Source of the DNA: Carallia brachiata | Taxonomy: Eukaryota; Streptophyta; Magnoliopsida; Malpighiales; Rhizophoraceae | DNA: 64,000 bases | Reading direction: 5' to 3' | NCBI GenBank assembly: GCA_021464245.1 | Contig: JADCRB010000028.1 | Coordinates: 1,855,870-1,919,869, forward strand | Part shown: positions 33,204 to 44,290 of the stretch, in pieces | Numbering within the stretch: position 1 is the first letter of the stretch | Layout of the letters: every line of letters begins with the position of its first letter | Translations under genes and position numbers: made by a program | The notes under the pieces: model-generated | What the model was told of the DNA's origin: nothing | The model's input: only the letters and a program-made list of their open reading frames with translations | The model's database searches: none

Positions 33204-34556
33204 ATAGAACGGGCAAACTAGTGTACTGTTGAACAGGCAAACTATTGTCCAAGCTATCTTGGGCCGCCTCTAGCTGCTCTTGCATAGAACGGGCAAACTA
33301 GTGTACTGTTGGACATCTCCCTCCTAAGCTAGTCCTGGCCACATCATTAGAAGTAAGGGGCTACTGCCCCATAGCTAGCTCAAAGGGACTCATACCTATG
33401 GAAGAGGACCTATGAAGATTGTAGCAAAATTGGGCCGAATGCAACAACTCAAGCTAATTCCTTTAGCTTGTAGTCACATAGTGCCGAAGATACTCCTCTT
33501 GTAGGCCATTTATTCGCTCTGTCTAGCCATCAATCTAAGGATAGTTAGTATTAGAGAACTTTAATTTTGAACCCATCATGTTAAAAAATAAGGTCCAAAA
33601 CCTGCCAGTGAAACAAGGATCCTAATCGCTCACAATATCTTCAGGCAACCCACAGTACTTAACTACTTACTTGTAAAAGTTCAGCAGCTGTCTCTGCTTA
33701 ACATAATGAGGGGGCAAGAATGAACACCGTATACATGGAGAACCGATCTACCACCACCATGACAGATCTCATGCCATCAACCTGTGGGAACCCGCCAAAG
33801 AAATCCATCGAAACCAACACCTATGGCCTCATAAGAATGGGTAGCGGCTGTAACAGACTTGCCACCTTCTGTCGCTCTGTTTTTTCTTGCTAACAAGTGA
33901 TTCACTTCTTGACATATGCCTCGACATCATCTTCCATCTTTGGCCAATAGTAGTTGCGGGATAGTCATCCTCTTGACACTAGGATGACCAGCCTACTGTG
34001 AGTAATGTTCCTAAGGGCTGTACCACAGGAAACATACACACGATTACCCATGGCATGCAATAAATTATTATCGAGCCAGTATCGCCTTACCACACCCTTT
34101 TTGACTTGCTATACCACTTATTGATATGTGGCATCATGAAGAGCCTGCGCCCTGATTTTGTCTAGCAAGTCACTCTGCACTTGAGTGAGAGCAGAAACTG
34201 TCTCTTGCACTTGTCGGCAACTTAGGGCATCTGTAACCTAATTGTGCCTTCTTGGCCTGTGTTCCCGCGTAAAATCATACTCAACTAAGAATTCTTGCCA
34301 TCGTACCTGCCGTGCAGAAAGCTTCTTCTGAGTCTGAAAGAATGTGTTAACCATATTGTCAGTCTGAACCACACACCTAGTACCCAGCAAATACACCCTC
34401 CCTGTGCGAAGGCAATGTACCACTGCCAACATCTCCTTTTAGTGGGTTGAGTACTACTGCTTTCCTTCATTGAGTTTCCAGCTTTCATAGGAAATAGGAT
34501 GGCCTTCTTGGACCAACACACCTCCTATGTCTTTGTCTAAGGCGTCAGTCAGCAAC
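33204..34556 (-). pseudogene. RNase H and integrase pieces (element F)
   Basis: The minus-strand frame 34432-34238 reads MLAVVHCLRTGRVYLLGTRC, VVQTDNMVNTFFQTQKKLSA and VRWQEFLVEYDFTREHRPRR, the end of a gypsy RNase H and its connection. Farther on, integrase fragments such as the zinc-binding CITC region (near 33900), VSMDFFGGFPQV-like text (33790) and SSSIGMSPFELAMGQ (33370) are separated by stops. 33207-33300 holds a small duplicated stretch of the integrase end. Confidence 0.8.
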
Positions 34557-34811
34557 TTCTATGGCCTCTACTTGGTTGAGAGGCTACAGCCTTCATGAGG
34601 ATGGCTATCTCTGCTGTCATCTCAACAAGTCAAGAAGTTGTGTTTGTAGAGGCCACCACCTCATGTTGCCATTGTAGATTGATTATGTACTGCTTATGGA
34701 GCTTCAATCTTTAGAACACGGTGAAATTTGGATCCTCTAGAAGATCACCAAGTACCTCAAAGAGCTTGGCTACACGCTCATGTACGACATCAAGACTGAA
34801 CCACTTGCCAT
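34557..34811 (-). pseudogene. Gag N-terminal fragment fused to RNase H (element F)
   Basis: From ATG 34811 the reading gives the gag start (VLDVVHERVAKLFEVLGDLL-like, then QWQHEVVASTNTTS) and AILMKAVASQPSRGHRSC. It then passes directly into LTDALDKDIGGVLV, the RNase H active-site block. The junction CAGCAACTTCTATGGCCTC is identical in F'. This is a deletion fusion and not a natural gene order. Confidence 0.82.
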
Positions 34812-34823
34812 TAGTCAGACTTG

Positions 34824-34835
34824 GCTCTGATACCA
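34824..34835 (-). promoter_or_regulatory. Primer-binding site of element F
   Basis: TGGTATCAGAGC on the minus strand, an exact match to the initiator Met tRNA complement, two bases from the LTR edge. Confidence 0.9.
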
Positions 34836-34837
34836 AC

Positions 34838-35584
34838 TGTCATAGGACTAATTTTCTCACTGAAAATTTTTCCTTATGATGGCACTAAGTTACACTTAGT
34901 CTTAGCCAACCGCACCCACAAGGATTGCACAATAGAACCTTGTAAGTTGGCACACAACTCACACACTCAAAATAGGCATAAGAGCATATACAGGAACCTT
35001 TCCCAACCTGTTATTATTTAACTCAAAGTAATACAAAAAAACTACCACTAAACTCTCAATAGTGTGTCACTCTTTCTCTCTATGTAATTCCTCTCTCACT
35101 AAGTACAAATGACAAACTCATAGGGTCCATATGTAGCTGACGGCCCCAACTATCTAGGACCTGGAGGTAAACATTATCTCCCCACCATGTCTCTAATGGA
35201 TGATAACCCTCGTCTTCCCACGATATTATCCATGACTTGATCTTGATAAGCTTTATCTCCCGCTATCATCCATCACTTGATCTCGATAAGCCTTATCTAC
35301 CCACAATCATGAGCCATGCACGATCTAATGAGCATTATCCCGATGCTCAGCCAATCGGATAAAGCCACACCTACACATCCCCATGTTCAACATGTCATAG
35401 GAGACTCGGTGCCACGCACTGCCCTGTACACTTGGCCAAGACCTTGTCTCTTTTTTTGGGGCTCTAAGCCCTAGCCCATTGCCCATCTGATGGAGCCCAT
35501 GAACATGTAGCCTAGCATCTTTTGTCTATCCCAAGCCTTGGTCCACACTGGGACCCACATGTAGGCCCATGCCTACGCTGACCA
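34838..35584 (-). repeat. 5' LTR of element F, outer end missing
   Basis: The inner edge is TGTCATAGGA (34838, plus). The LTR runs to about 35584 (GCCTACGCTGACC) and then Rep850 (ACTATGCATGCACTGCTGGG) begins, so about 110-140 bp of U3 are missing. GATAAG direct repeats lie at 35215-35300. Confidence 0.82.
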
Positions 35585-38500
35585 CTATGCATGCACTGCT
35601 GGGCAGATGCACCGCTCGCTGCTTGCGTACACACTGCTCCCTCATTCACACTGCGTGCGCATTGCTGGCCCAACGAGCAGCATGTTGTACACTACTGGCC
35701 CAACATGCAGCATGCTGCTAGCCCCCATCCCCTTTTAGCCTCCCACCCAAGCTTACCTTGTTAGCCTCCCTTGGTTGGCCTCCCTCCCAAGTTTGCCTTG
35801 TTAACCTCCCTTGGTTAGCCTCTGTCCCGAATTTTCCTTGCTAGCTTTCCTTTGTTGGCCTCCCCCTTTGCCAAGCTCCCTTAGTTGAGCCCCCTCCCTT
35901 ACTGGTCTTCTTTCCTAACTTGCCTTGCTAACCACACTCAGAGCCACCAACATGTGCAGCCTGACGAGCAGCCTGCTGAGCATGCTCTTAGCCTGATGAT
36001 CAGCCCACTGCACGTGCCCTAGCATGCTGCTAGCCTCCCTCATTTCCTCGCATCCCTTCCTAGCTTTCCTTTTTTACCTCCTTTGTGGGCAGCAACATCT
36101 ACGGAGCATGCTTTCGGGCAGCAACTTGTATGGAGCCAAGCATGCTCCAAGTTTATTCCTTAGCCGTTTTTAAGCCCTCTTTGGTGGCCAATACTTTGGC
36201 CGATCTTCCCATAACCTCGCTTGCTGAGTAAACAAATCAGTCTAATGGAGTTGGTGTAAGGTGTGAATAACTCTACGAAGCTCTTTGGTCGAGGGACTAG
36301 GACCTAAACTCTTCACTGTGACCCCATTCAACTGTTGAGCATGTTGTGCGGCGCAATGGTTATAGTGCTAGCCTGACTAACATCCCTTACTAGCCTACCT
36401 TACTGGCCTCCCATACTAACCTACTATGGTTGGCGCTAGATGAACTGCCCGCCGCACACCAACGCAATTGAGCAGACAAGCTGCTCGTTGCGTATTGCTC
36501 CCTCTCACGGTGTAGTGCTCCCTCCAGCGTGCTACTTGGCCGACTCACTAACAGCTGGAAGCACGCTGCCCCCTCTAGCGCAATGTTAGGCGGACACGCA
36601 ACATAGTGCGCAGTTGCTGCTCCCTCCAGCATGCTGCATAGGTGTTTCTGGCCCAACGAGCAGCACACTAGTAGCCCCTCTTCCTTGGTAGCCTCCCTCC
36701 CAAGGTTGCCTTGCTAGCCTCCCTTAGTTGGCCTCCCTCCCTTACTAACCTTCCTTGGTTGGCCTCCCTTCCTTGCTGGCCTCCCTTCTTAGCCTTCCTT
36801 GCTATCTTCCCTTTGAGGCACCGATATGTACAACACGACGAGCAGCCCGTTGCATGAGTTGCTAGCCTAACGCACAGCGCACTGCGCGTGCCCTAGTACC
36901 TTGCTAGTCTCCCCCCCTTGTGGGCATCCCGTCCTAGATTTCCTTTTTAACCTCCCTTGTAGGCAGCAACGTATGCGTAGCATGTTTTCAGGGAGCAACT
37001 TGTGTGGAACTGTGCAAGCTCCAAGTCTATTCCTTAGCTATTTTTAAGCCTTCTTTGGTGGCCAACGCCTTGGCCTATCTTCCCATAATCTCGATTGCTG
37101 AATCAATAGGTCAATGCAAGGGGGTTGGTGCAAGGTGCCAGAAACTTTATCATGCTCTTTGGTTAGGGGACTTGGGCCTAACCTCTTTAACGCTACCCCA
37201 TGCAACAGTCAAGCATATTGTGGCGTAACGGTTAGAGTCCTTATCGAGCTAACATCCCTTGCTAGCCTTTCTTATTGGCCTCCCATGTTAGGCCCTTGAT
37301 GAGAAGTCCATTGCGCCCTCTAACGTGTTGCTCTACATTGTGGGCTTCAGCGCGCTATTGGGCGCACGCATAGCATAATGCATGCCCTTGCTACTCCCAT
37401 CGGCGTGCTATGCACGCGTTGCTACCCAAACGAACAACAAGTTGCGTGCTACTGGCCCGACGAGCATTACGCTGTTAGCCACCCTCTCTTGCTAGCTTCC
37501 ACCCCAAGGTTCCCTTACTAAACTCCTTTGGTTGGCCTCCCTTCCAAGTTTGCCTTGCTAGCCTCCCTTGGTTGGCCCCCCACCCTTACTGGCCTCCATT
37601 CCTAGCTTTCCTTGCTAACCTCCCTTAAAGGCATCGTGCAGCACAACAAATATCCCACAGTGCGTGCCGCTGGCTGGATGAGCAGCACGCTGTGTGTACC
37701 CCAACGCGCTGCTAGCCCCCCTCCCTTAGTTGCATTCCTTCCAAGCTTTCCCTTTTAACGTCCCTTGCGGGCAGCAACATGTGTGGAGCATGCTTACGAG
37801 CAACAACTTTGTGGAGCCGGGCATGCTCCAATTCTATTCGTTAGTAGTTTTTAAGCCCTATTTGGTTCCCAATTCTTTGGCCGATCTTCCCATAACCTCG
37901 CTTGTTGAATCAACATAATGGCACAAGGGAATTGGTGCAAGGCGCCAACAACTCAATCATGCTCTTTGACTAAGGGATTAGGGCCTAACCTCTTCGTTGC
38001 CAGCCCATGCAATAGTCGAGCATACTATGCGACACAACGACTAGAGTGCTTACCCAGCTAACATCCCTTGCTGGCCTACCTTATTGGCCTCCCATGCTAA
38101 CCTCCCATGCTGGGCACTCGATGAATAGCCCGCCGTACGCTCTAGCGCGCTATTGGGAAGACGAGCGACTCACTGCACCCGTGCTGCTCCCTCCAATGCG
38201 CTTGCCTTGGTAGCATCCCATGCCTGGCCTCCTTCCCTTGCTAACCTCCCTCGGTTAGTCCCCCACCCTTACTGGCCTCCTTTTGTAGCTTGTTTTGCTA
38301 ACTTCCCTTAGAGGCACCAACATGTACAGCATGATGAGCAGCTGGCTGCGTGTGCTGCTAGCCTGATGAGAAGCCTGCTGCTTGCACCCTACCGCACTAC
38401 TAGCCTCCCTCCTTGCTTGCATCCCTTGCTAGCTTGCCTTTTTAACTTCCCTTGTGGGTAGCAACATTTGTGAACCATGCTTGCTAGCAGCAACTTGTAC

Positions 38501-40651
38501 AGAGCCAAGCATGCTCCAAGTCTATTCCTTAGTCGTTTTTGGGGCCTCTTTGGTGATCAATTCTTTGGTCATTCTTCCTATAACCTCGCTGGCTGAGTTA
38601 ATGGGCCTGTACAATGGTGTTGGTGCAAGGTGCCATCAACTCAATCATGCTCTTTGGTTGAGGGACTAGGACCTATCCTCTTCGCTAACATCCAATGCAA
38701 TGATCAAGCATGTTGCATGGCACAACGATTAGAGTTATTACCCGACTAACATCACTTGCTAGCCTACCTTACTGGCCCCCATGCTAACCTCCCATGCTGG
38801 GCGCTCAATGAGTAGCCTGCCACGAGCTTCAGCGCCCTGTTGGGCAAACAGGTAGCTCACTGCACGCTTCAACCCGTTGTTGGACAGACGCGCTGCCCAT
38901 AGGGTGCGCGCTATGCGGCCAGACGACTAGCACACTACGCACTGCTAGCCCGATGAGTAGCACGTTGCGTGCTCCTAGCCTGACAAGTAGCACACTACTA
39001 GCCCCCCTACTTTGCTAGCCTCCCTCCCTAACTTGCCTTGCTAGCCTCCCCACTAAGCTCGCCTTGCTAGCCTCCTTGGTTGGCCTCCCCACTAAACTCG
39101 CCTTGCTAGCCTCCCTTGGTTGGCCTCCCTACTAAGCTTGCCTTGCTAGCCTCCCTTAGTTGGCCTCCTTCCCTTGCTACCCTCCCATGGTTGGCGCACG
39201 TCCCTTTCCGGTCCCCCCTTCCTTGCTAGCTTTGCTAACCTCCCTTAGAGGCAACAACATGCGCAACACGATGAGCAACCCACGACGAGTAGCGTGCAAC
39301 GCACACCCCAGCACATTGCTAGCCTCCCTCCCTTGCAGGCAGCAATGTGTTCCAAGCATGCTTGCGGGAAGCAACTCCTGCGGAGCCAAGCATGCTTCAA
39401 GTCGATTCCTTAGCCATTTTTAAGCCCTCTTTGGTGGCCAATGCGTTGGCTAATGTTCCCATAATCTCGCTTGTTGATTCAATGGGTCGGTGAAAGGGAG
39501 TTGGTGCAATGTGCCAACAACTCTATGACGCTGTTTGTTCGAGGGACTAGGACCTAACCTCTTTGTTGCCGCCTCATGTAGCTGTCGAGCATGTTGTGCG
39601 GCGTAACGATTATAGCGCTTACCCAGCAAACATCCCTTGCTCGCCTACCTTACTACCCTCCCATTATAACCTCCTATGTTGCGCACTGGATGAGTAGCCT
39701 TCCGTGCGCTCCAGTGCCTTGCTGGTGGGCCAACGAAGAGCTTGCTACCCTCGCGCTGCTCCCTCCAGCGCCCTGCTAGGGGGATGCATTGCTCGCTGGA
39801 TGCGGACTGTGCGTGCTCATTGCTCCCTCCAGCACTCTGCACGTTGTTGGCCAAATGGCTGCGCGTTGCGTGCTGCTGGCACGACGAGCAGCACACTGCT
39901 AGCCTTCCTCATTTGCTAGCCTCCCTTGCAAGCTTGCCTTGCTAGCCTCCCCTAGTTGGCCTCCCTCCTAAGCTTGCCTTGCTAGCCTCGCTTGCTAGCC
40001 TCCCTTAGTTTGCCTTCCTCCCTTGCTAACCTTGCATGGCTGGCCCCCATCCCTTGCTGGCCCCCCTTCCTAGCTTGCCTTGCTAGCCTCCCTTAGAGGT
40101 ACCATCATGTGCAGCACGATGAGCAGTCCGTGATGAATAGCACGTAGTGCGTGCCCCAGGGTGTTACTAGCCTCCTTCCCTTGCTCGCATCCCTTCCTAG
40201 CTTTCCTTTTCAACCTCCCTTGCGGGTTGCAATCTATGCAGAGCTTGCTTGCGGGGAGTAAATTCTGTACAGTTAAGCATGCTCCAAGTCTACTCCTTAG
40301 CTATTTTTAAGTCCTCTTTCTTGGCCAATGCCTAAGCCAATCCTCCCATAACCTTGCATGCTGATTCAATGGGTCGGTGTTGGGTAGTTAGTGCAAGGTG
40401 TCAACAACTCTATCCTGCTCTTTGGTCGAGGGACTAGGACCCATCCCCTTTGCTACTACCCCATGCAACTGTTGAGCATGTTGTGCGGTGCAACGGTTAT
40501 AGTGCTTGCCCGGCTAACATCCCTACCTAGCCTACCTTACTGGTCTCCCATACTAACCTCCCAAGCTGGGCGGTTGATTAACCGCCCACTGCGCGATACA
40601 CTGCGTTGCTGGGCATACGAGCACTGTGTTGTGCATCAGGATAATACTCAT
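35585..40651 (-). repeat. Rep850 array, block 6 (-)
   Basis: Reverse-complement monomers have cores read as GGTTAGAGTGCTTACCCGGC at about 36370, 37241, 38052, 38740, 39621 and 40508. Spacings are 871, 811, 688, 881 and 887 bp. The orientation is opposite to blocks 1-5. The part before 39271 belongs to the direct duplication, and the part from 39402 is the start of the right inverted arm. Confidence 0.87.
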
Positions 40652-41254
40652 TGCCAAGTCTGTATGGCAGTCCATGGCACTACATGGCACCAAGTCTCCT
40701 ACGATGTGTGGAACATGGGGATGTGCGGGTATGGCTCTATCCTGTTTGCCGAGAATCGGGATAATGCTGATGAAACCATGTATGACTAAGGATCGTGGGT
40801 AGATAAGGCAAGATCGAGATCAAGTGATGGATGATCGTGGGAGATAAAGCTTACCAGGATCAAGTCGTGGAAAAGATCGTGGGAACATGAGGATTATCAG
40901 CCATGATTGAGATTTTGGGGAGATAATGGTTATCTCCAAGCCCTTGATAACTGGGGGTGTTAGCTATAAATAGACCCTATGGGTTTGTCATTTGTACTCA
41001 ATGAGAGAAACATCACTCGGAGAGAAAGAGTGAAATATTGTCGAGAGTTCATTTGGCTTTGTTCCTTTGTAGTACTTTGTGGTAAGTAATAAAAGTTGGG
41101 AAAGTTTCCCATATGCTCTTGTGCCTTTTTGAGTGTGTGAGTTGTGTGCCTACTTACAAAGTTCATTACACAAATCCTTGCACCTGCGGTTACCAAGTGT
41201 GACTTAGCGTCATCACAAGGTAAAATTTTGTGTGAGAAAAATTTCCTTATGATA
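40652..41254 (+). repeat. 5' LTR of element C', truncated
   Basis: It begins within U3 at GCCAAGTCTGTATGGCAG, directly after Rep850-derived GTTGTGCATCAGGATAATAC, and ends TCCTTATGATA next to GC and the primer-binding site. It contains GATAAG repeats (40800-40880) and a TATA-like CTATAAATAG near 40964. The usual final CA is TA here. Confidence 0.82.
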
Positions 41255-41256
41255 GC

Positions 41257-41268
41257 TGGTATCAGGGC
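41257..41268 (+). promoter_or_regulatory. Primer-binding site of element C'
   Basis: TGGTATCAGGGC, one base different from the initiator Met tRNA complement and identical to the site in element C. Confidence 0.86.
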
Positions 41269-41283
41269 ATAAAGATTCGACCA

Positions 41284-42314
41284 ATGGCAAGTGGTTCGGG
41301 TCTTAATGCCGTATGTGAGTGCGTAGCCAAGCTCTTTGAGGTACTTGGTGAACTTTTAGAGTATCCATAATTCACCGTGTTCTAAACATTGGCTCTTCAT
41401 GAGCAGTACCTGATCGGTCTACAGCGGCAACAAGAGGTTGTGGCCACTAAAAATACAGATCTTAGCTTGATGTGATGGTAGCAGAAATAGTCATCCTTAA
41501 GAAGGTTGTAGCCTCCCAACCAAGCGGAGGTGTTACAAAGGGCTCGACCAAGATGAAGGTGCCGAAGCCTAAACCCTTCAACGGAGCAAGGGATGCCAAA
41601 GAGATTGAGAACTTTCTATGGGATATGGAGTAATACTTCAAAGCTGCCTAAGTGCTAGACGACGAGAAAGTCAATCTAACCAGCATGTATTTAGCCAAGG
41701 AAGCAAAGCTCTGGTGGCAGACTTGGTTGGGTGATGATGCAAGTGCAGGTAGGCCCAAGATCGAGACGTGGGAGAGCCTGAAGAAGGAATTGAAGGACTA
41801 ATTTTTGCCCTGCAACACGTCATGTGTTACGAGGGAGCCTCTCAAGAAGTTGAAGTCGAGTGACAGGGTGTGTGACTATGTTAAGGAATTCATTTCCTTG
41901 ATGCTCGACATTTGGAATATATCGAATGCGGACAAGCTTTTCAACTTCCTTTCCAGTGTTGAACCTTGGGCTCAAATCGAGCTTAAAAGGCAAGGTGTGA
42001 AGGACCTACCTTTTGTGATGGCTGCGGCTGATGGTTTAGTTGATTTTTGAATCAATAGGTCCTCCGATTCAGATGCTGGGAAGCAGCCCAAAGACAACGG
42101 TAAGAAGAAGAAGGAGGATAAGAAGGATAAGCACAATGGTGGGGCAAGGATACAGGCAAAGCAAGGTAAAGGCAAGTGTAACTCTGGTTGTTTCCTTTCC
42201 AACAGACCACACAGGGCCAAAGAGTGTCCTAAAGGGAAGAAGTTAAGTGGCATAGTTGTTGAGGAGAGTAGCATCCCAGATGATGTTGGCCTCTCTTGTG
42301 TCTATCCTCCTTAG
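41284..42314 (+). pseudogene. Gag and zinc-knuckle remnant (element C')
   Basis: ATG 41284 opens MASGSGLNAVCECVAKLFEV. Stops and shifts divide the rest, with the clearest block at 41805-42050: VCDYVKEFISLMLDIWNISN, ADKLFNFLSSVEPWAQIELK and RQGVKDLPFVMAAADGLVDF. The Lys-rich tail and a knuckle reading CFLSNRPHRAKEC follow; the second Cys of CX2C is Ser. The region 41880-42632 is missing from element C. Confidence 0.85.
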
Positions 42315-42960
42315 TTGGTGAGTGTTGTGCAAGCGGGACATGTCCCAAAATCCGACTTGATGTATGTGAAGATTAGGCTCAGTAATAGGGAGTTGATGGC
42401 GATGGCTGACACAGCTGATACCCACAACTTCGTTGCTAAAAGAATGGTGGAGTCATTGGGTCTGAAAGCCATCAAAACTACGAGTCGAATGAAGGAAGTT
42501 AATTCGACAACCCAAGAGGTGCTTGGCGCGGCATTGGGTGTGGAGGTATCTATTGGTACCTGATTCGGCTAACTTAACTTCACTGCGGTTCCATTGGATG
42601 ACTTTGATATAATACTGAAAATTGATTTCTTTGTGAGTGCAAAATTTGCTCTATTGCCTCAGTTGTTATGTTTTTGGAACATTCACTCCCTCTTCCAGTA
42701 TTGGTGGGTAGTCGGGTGATATGCTGTCAACTATATAGGTAGAGCATGGGCTGAAGAAGGAAAAAGTCATCTACCTTGCTGCTTTGATGGAGATCAAATA
42801 AGGTGTTGTTGGTGAGGTGCCTGAAAGTGTGTCACATCTATTGGGTGAGTTCGCTGATGTGATGCCTCCCGAACTAACCAATTACCTTCCCCTGAGGCAT
42901 GCCACTGACCACAAGATCAATTTGGTGCCCGATTCCAAACCACCAGCACAAGCCCATATC
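42315..42960 (+). pseudogene. Aspartic protease and linker (element C')
   Basis: Frame 42315-42563 reads VSVVQAGHVPKSDLMYVKIR, then the active-site block ADTADTHNFVAKRMVESLGL (usual D[ST]GATHNF; Asp kept, Gly and following residue changed) and EVLGAALGVEVSIGT before a stop. Then come LNFTAVPLDDFDIILKIDFF and the linker LLGEFADVMPPELTNYLPLR leading into reverse transcriptase. It carries several stops. Confidence 0.84.
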
Positions 42961-43560
42961 GAATGAGTCCGCTAGAGTTGGCAAAACGAAGGAAGCAGTT
43001 GATAGAGTTGTCGGTTGTAGGCCTAATTCAGCCCTCCTCTGCGCCATATGGTGCCCCCGTGTTGTTTCAAAGGAAACATGATGGCTCCCTACGGATGTGT
43101 GTGGATTACAGGGCTCTGAAGAAGGTGACAGTAAAAAATCAGTACCCTAACCCATTGATAGCGGACTTGCTTCACAGGCTGGCGAGAGCCTCGTATTTCA
43201 CTAAACTGGATCTACGATCTGGATATTGGCAGGCTAGAATTACCGAAAGAGATGAAGGGAAAACCATGTGCATCACTCGCTATGGCTCCTATGAATTACT
43301 AGTGATGCCATTTGGCTTGACTAATGCCCCTAGTACTTTTTATAATTTAATGAATGATGTATTTCATGATTTTATCGATCATTTTGTGGTTGCAAATCTA
43401 GATGATATAGTTGTGTATACTAAGTCCTTAGAGGATCACTTGTCCCACCTGAGGTTGATGTTGTCTAGGTTGAGAGAGCACCAATTGTATGTAAAGAAAG
43501 AGAAATGTGAGTTTGTTTGACGAGGGATTATGTTCCTTGGGCACAATGTGAGTGAAGGGC
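42961..43560 (+). pseudogene. Reverse transcriptase (element C'), NLDD active site
   Basis: A 185-codon open frame (42963-43520) runs [96 protein letters not shown] and [20 protein letters not shown]. The position that should be aromatic in YLDD is Asn, as in element C. A stop follows KKEKCEFV. The fingers and palm are otherwise well kept. Confidence 0.9.
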
Positions 43561-44290
43561 AAATGAAAATGGATGAGAGAAAAGTCCAGGCAATAGTGGA
43601 GTGGTCACCCCCTACAAAAGTGTGGGAATTGAGGTTTTTTCTTGGCTTGTCTTAACTATCACACGAAGTTCGTGCAGGGTTACTCTAAAAAGGTGGTGCC
43701 ACTGACAAACTTGCTGAAGAAAGACAGACCATGGAGGTGGACCACTGATTGTCAAGAAGCCTTTGACAAATTGAAGGCAACAGTGTCCACAGAGCCAGTC
43801 CTGAGGTTTCCAAACTTTGAGTTGCCTTTTTGTGTGTTAATAGATGCCTCACACGAAGCCATTGGAGGTGTGTGGTACAAGAAGGTCGGCCTATTGCCTA
43901 TAAAAGCCAAAACTCAATGAGGTAGAGCAGTGGTTCACAGCCCATGAGAAGGAGATGTTGGCGGTGGTACATTGCATTCACATGTGGATGGCGTATTTGC
44001 TCGGCATTAGGCTCATGGTTTAGACCGATAATGTGGCTAACACATTCTTTCAAACTTAGAAGAACTTTCTGCACGGCTAGCACGGTGGCAGGAGTACTTG
44101 CCTGAGTATGACTTTACTTGGTAACACAAGCCATGAAGGCACTATTAGGTTGCAGATGCTCTTAGTTACTGACAAGTGTAAGAGACGGTTGCTGCCCTCA
44201 CTCAAGTACAGAGTGACCTGCTAGACAAGAGTAGGGCGTAGGCCCCCCATGATACCACATATTAGCAAATGGTACAACAAGTCCAGGAGG
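43561..44290 (+). pseudogene. RNase H (element C')
   Basis: Frame 43642-43920 reads KFVQGYSKKVVPLTNLLKKD, WTTDCQEAFDKLKATVST, VLRFPNFELPFCVLIDASHE, ending AKTQ-stop. LIDAS holds the first catalytic Asp; the copy in C reads LIDASDKA. Beyond the stop, EKEMLAVVHCIHMWMAYLLG and a shifted DNVANTFFQT can be recognised. Confidence 0.83.

Larger units (their letters stand above)
33204..35584 (-). mobile_element. Gypsy element F, internally deleted derivative
   Basis: In minus-strand order: truncated 5' LTR (35584-34838), exact primer-binding site (34835-34824), the first about 85 codons of gag (ATG at 34811), then a direct join at about 34556 into RNase H, followed by integrase pieces to 33204. The rest of gag, protease and reverse transcriptase are absent. 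The 3' end runs into the 5' LTR stub of element E. The same gag-to-RNase-H join occurs in F' (52919-55593), because both lie in a directly duplicated segment. Confidence 0.88.
33244..39271 (+). repeat. Direct segmental duplication, copy 1
   Basis: From TTGTCCAAGCTATCTTGGGC (33245) through element F and Rep850 to TTAGAGGCAACAACATG (about 39260) the sequence recurs in the same orientation at 53285-59001. Copy 2 lacks about 390 bp corresponding to 36680-37070 and about 35 bp in the LTR (34890-34920). The right edge lies only about 130 bp before the inner edge of the right inverted arm. Confidence 0.87.

Noticed and set aside
36335..36375. A genuine tRNA gene in the Rep850 core
   Set aside because: Only an A-box/D-arm likeness is present; there is no anticodon stem, no T arm and no acceptor pairing.
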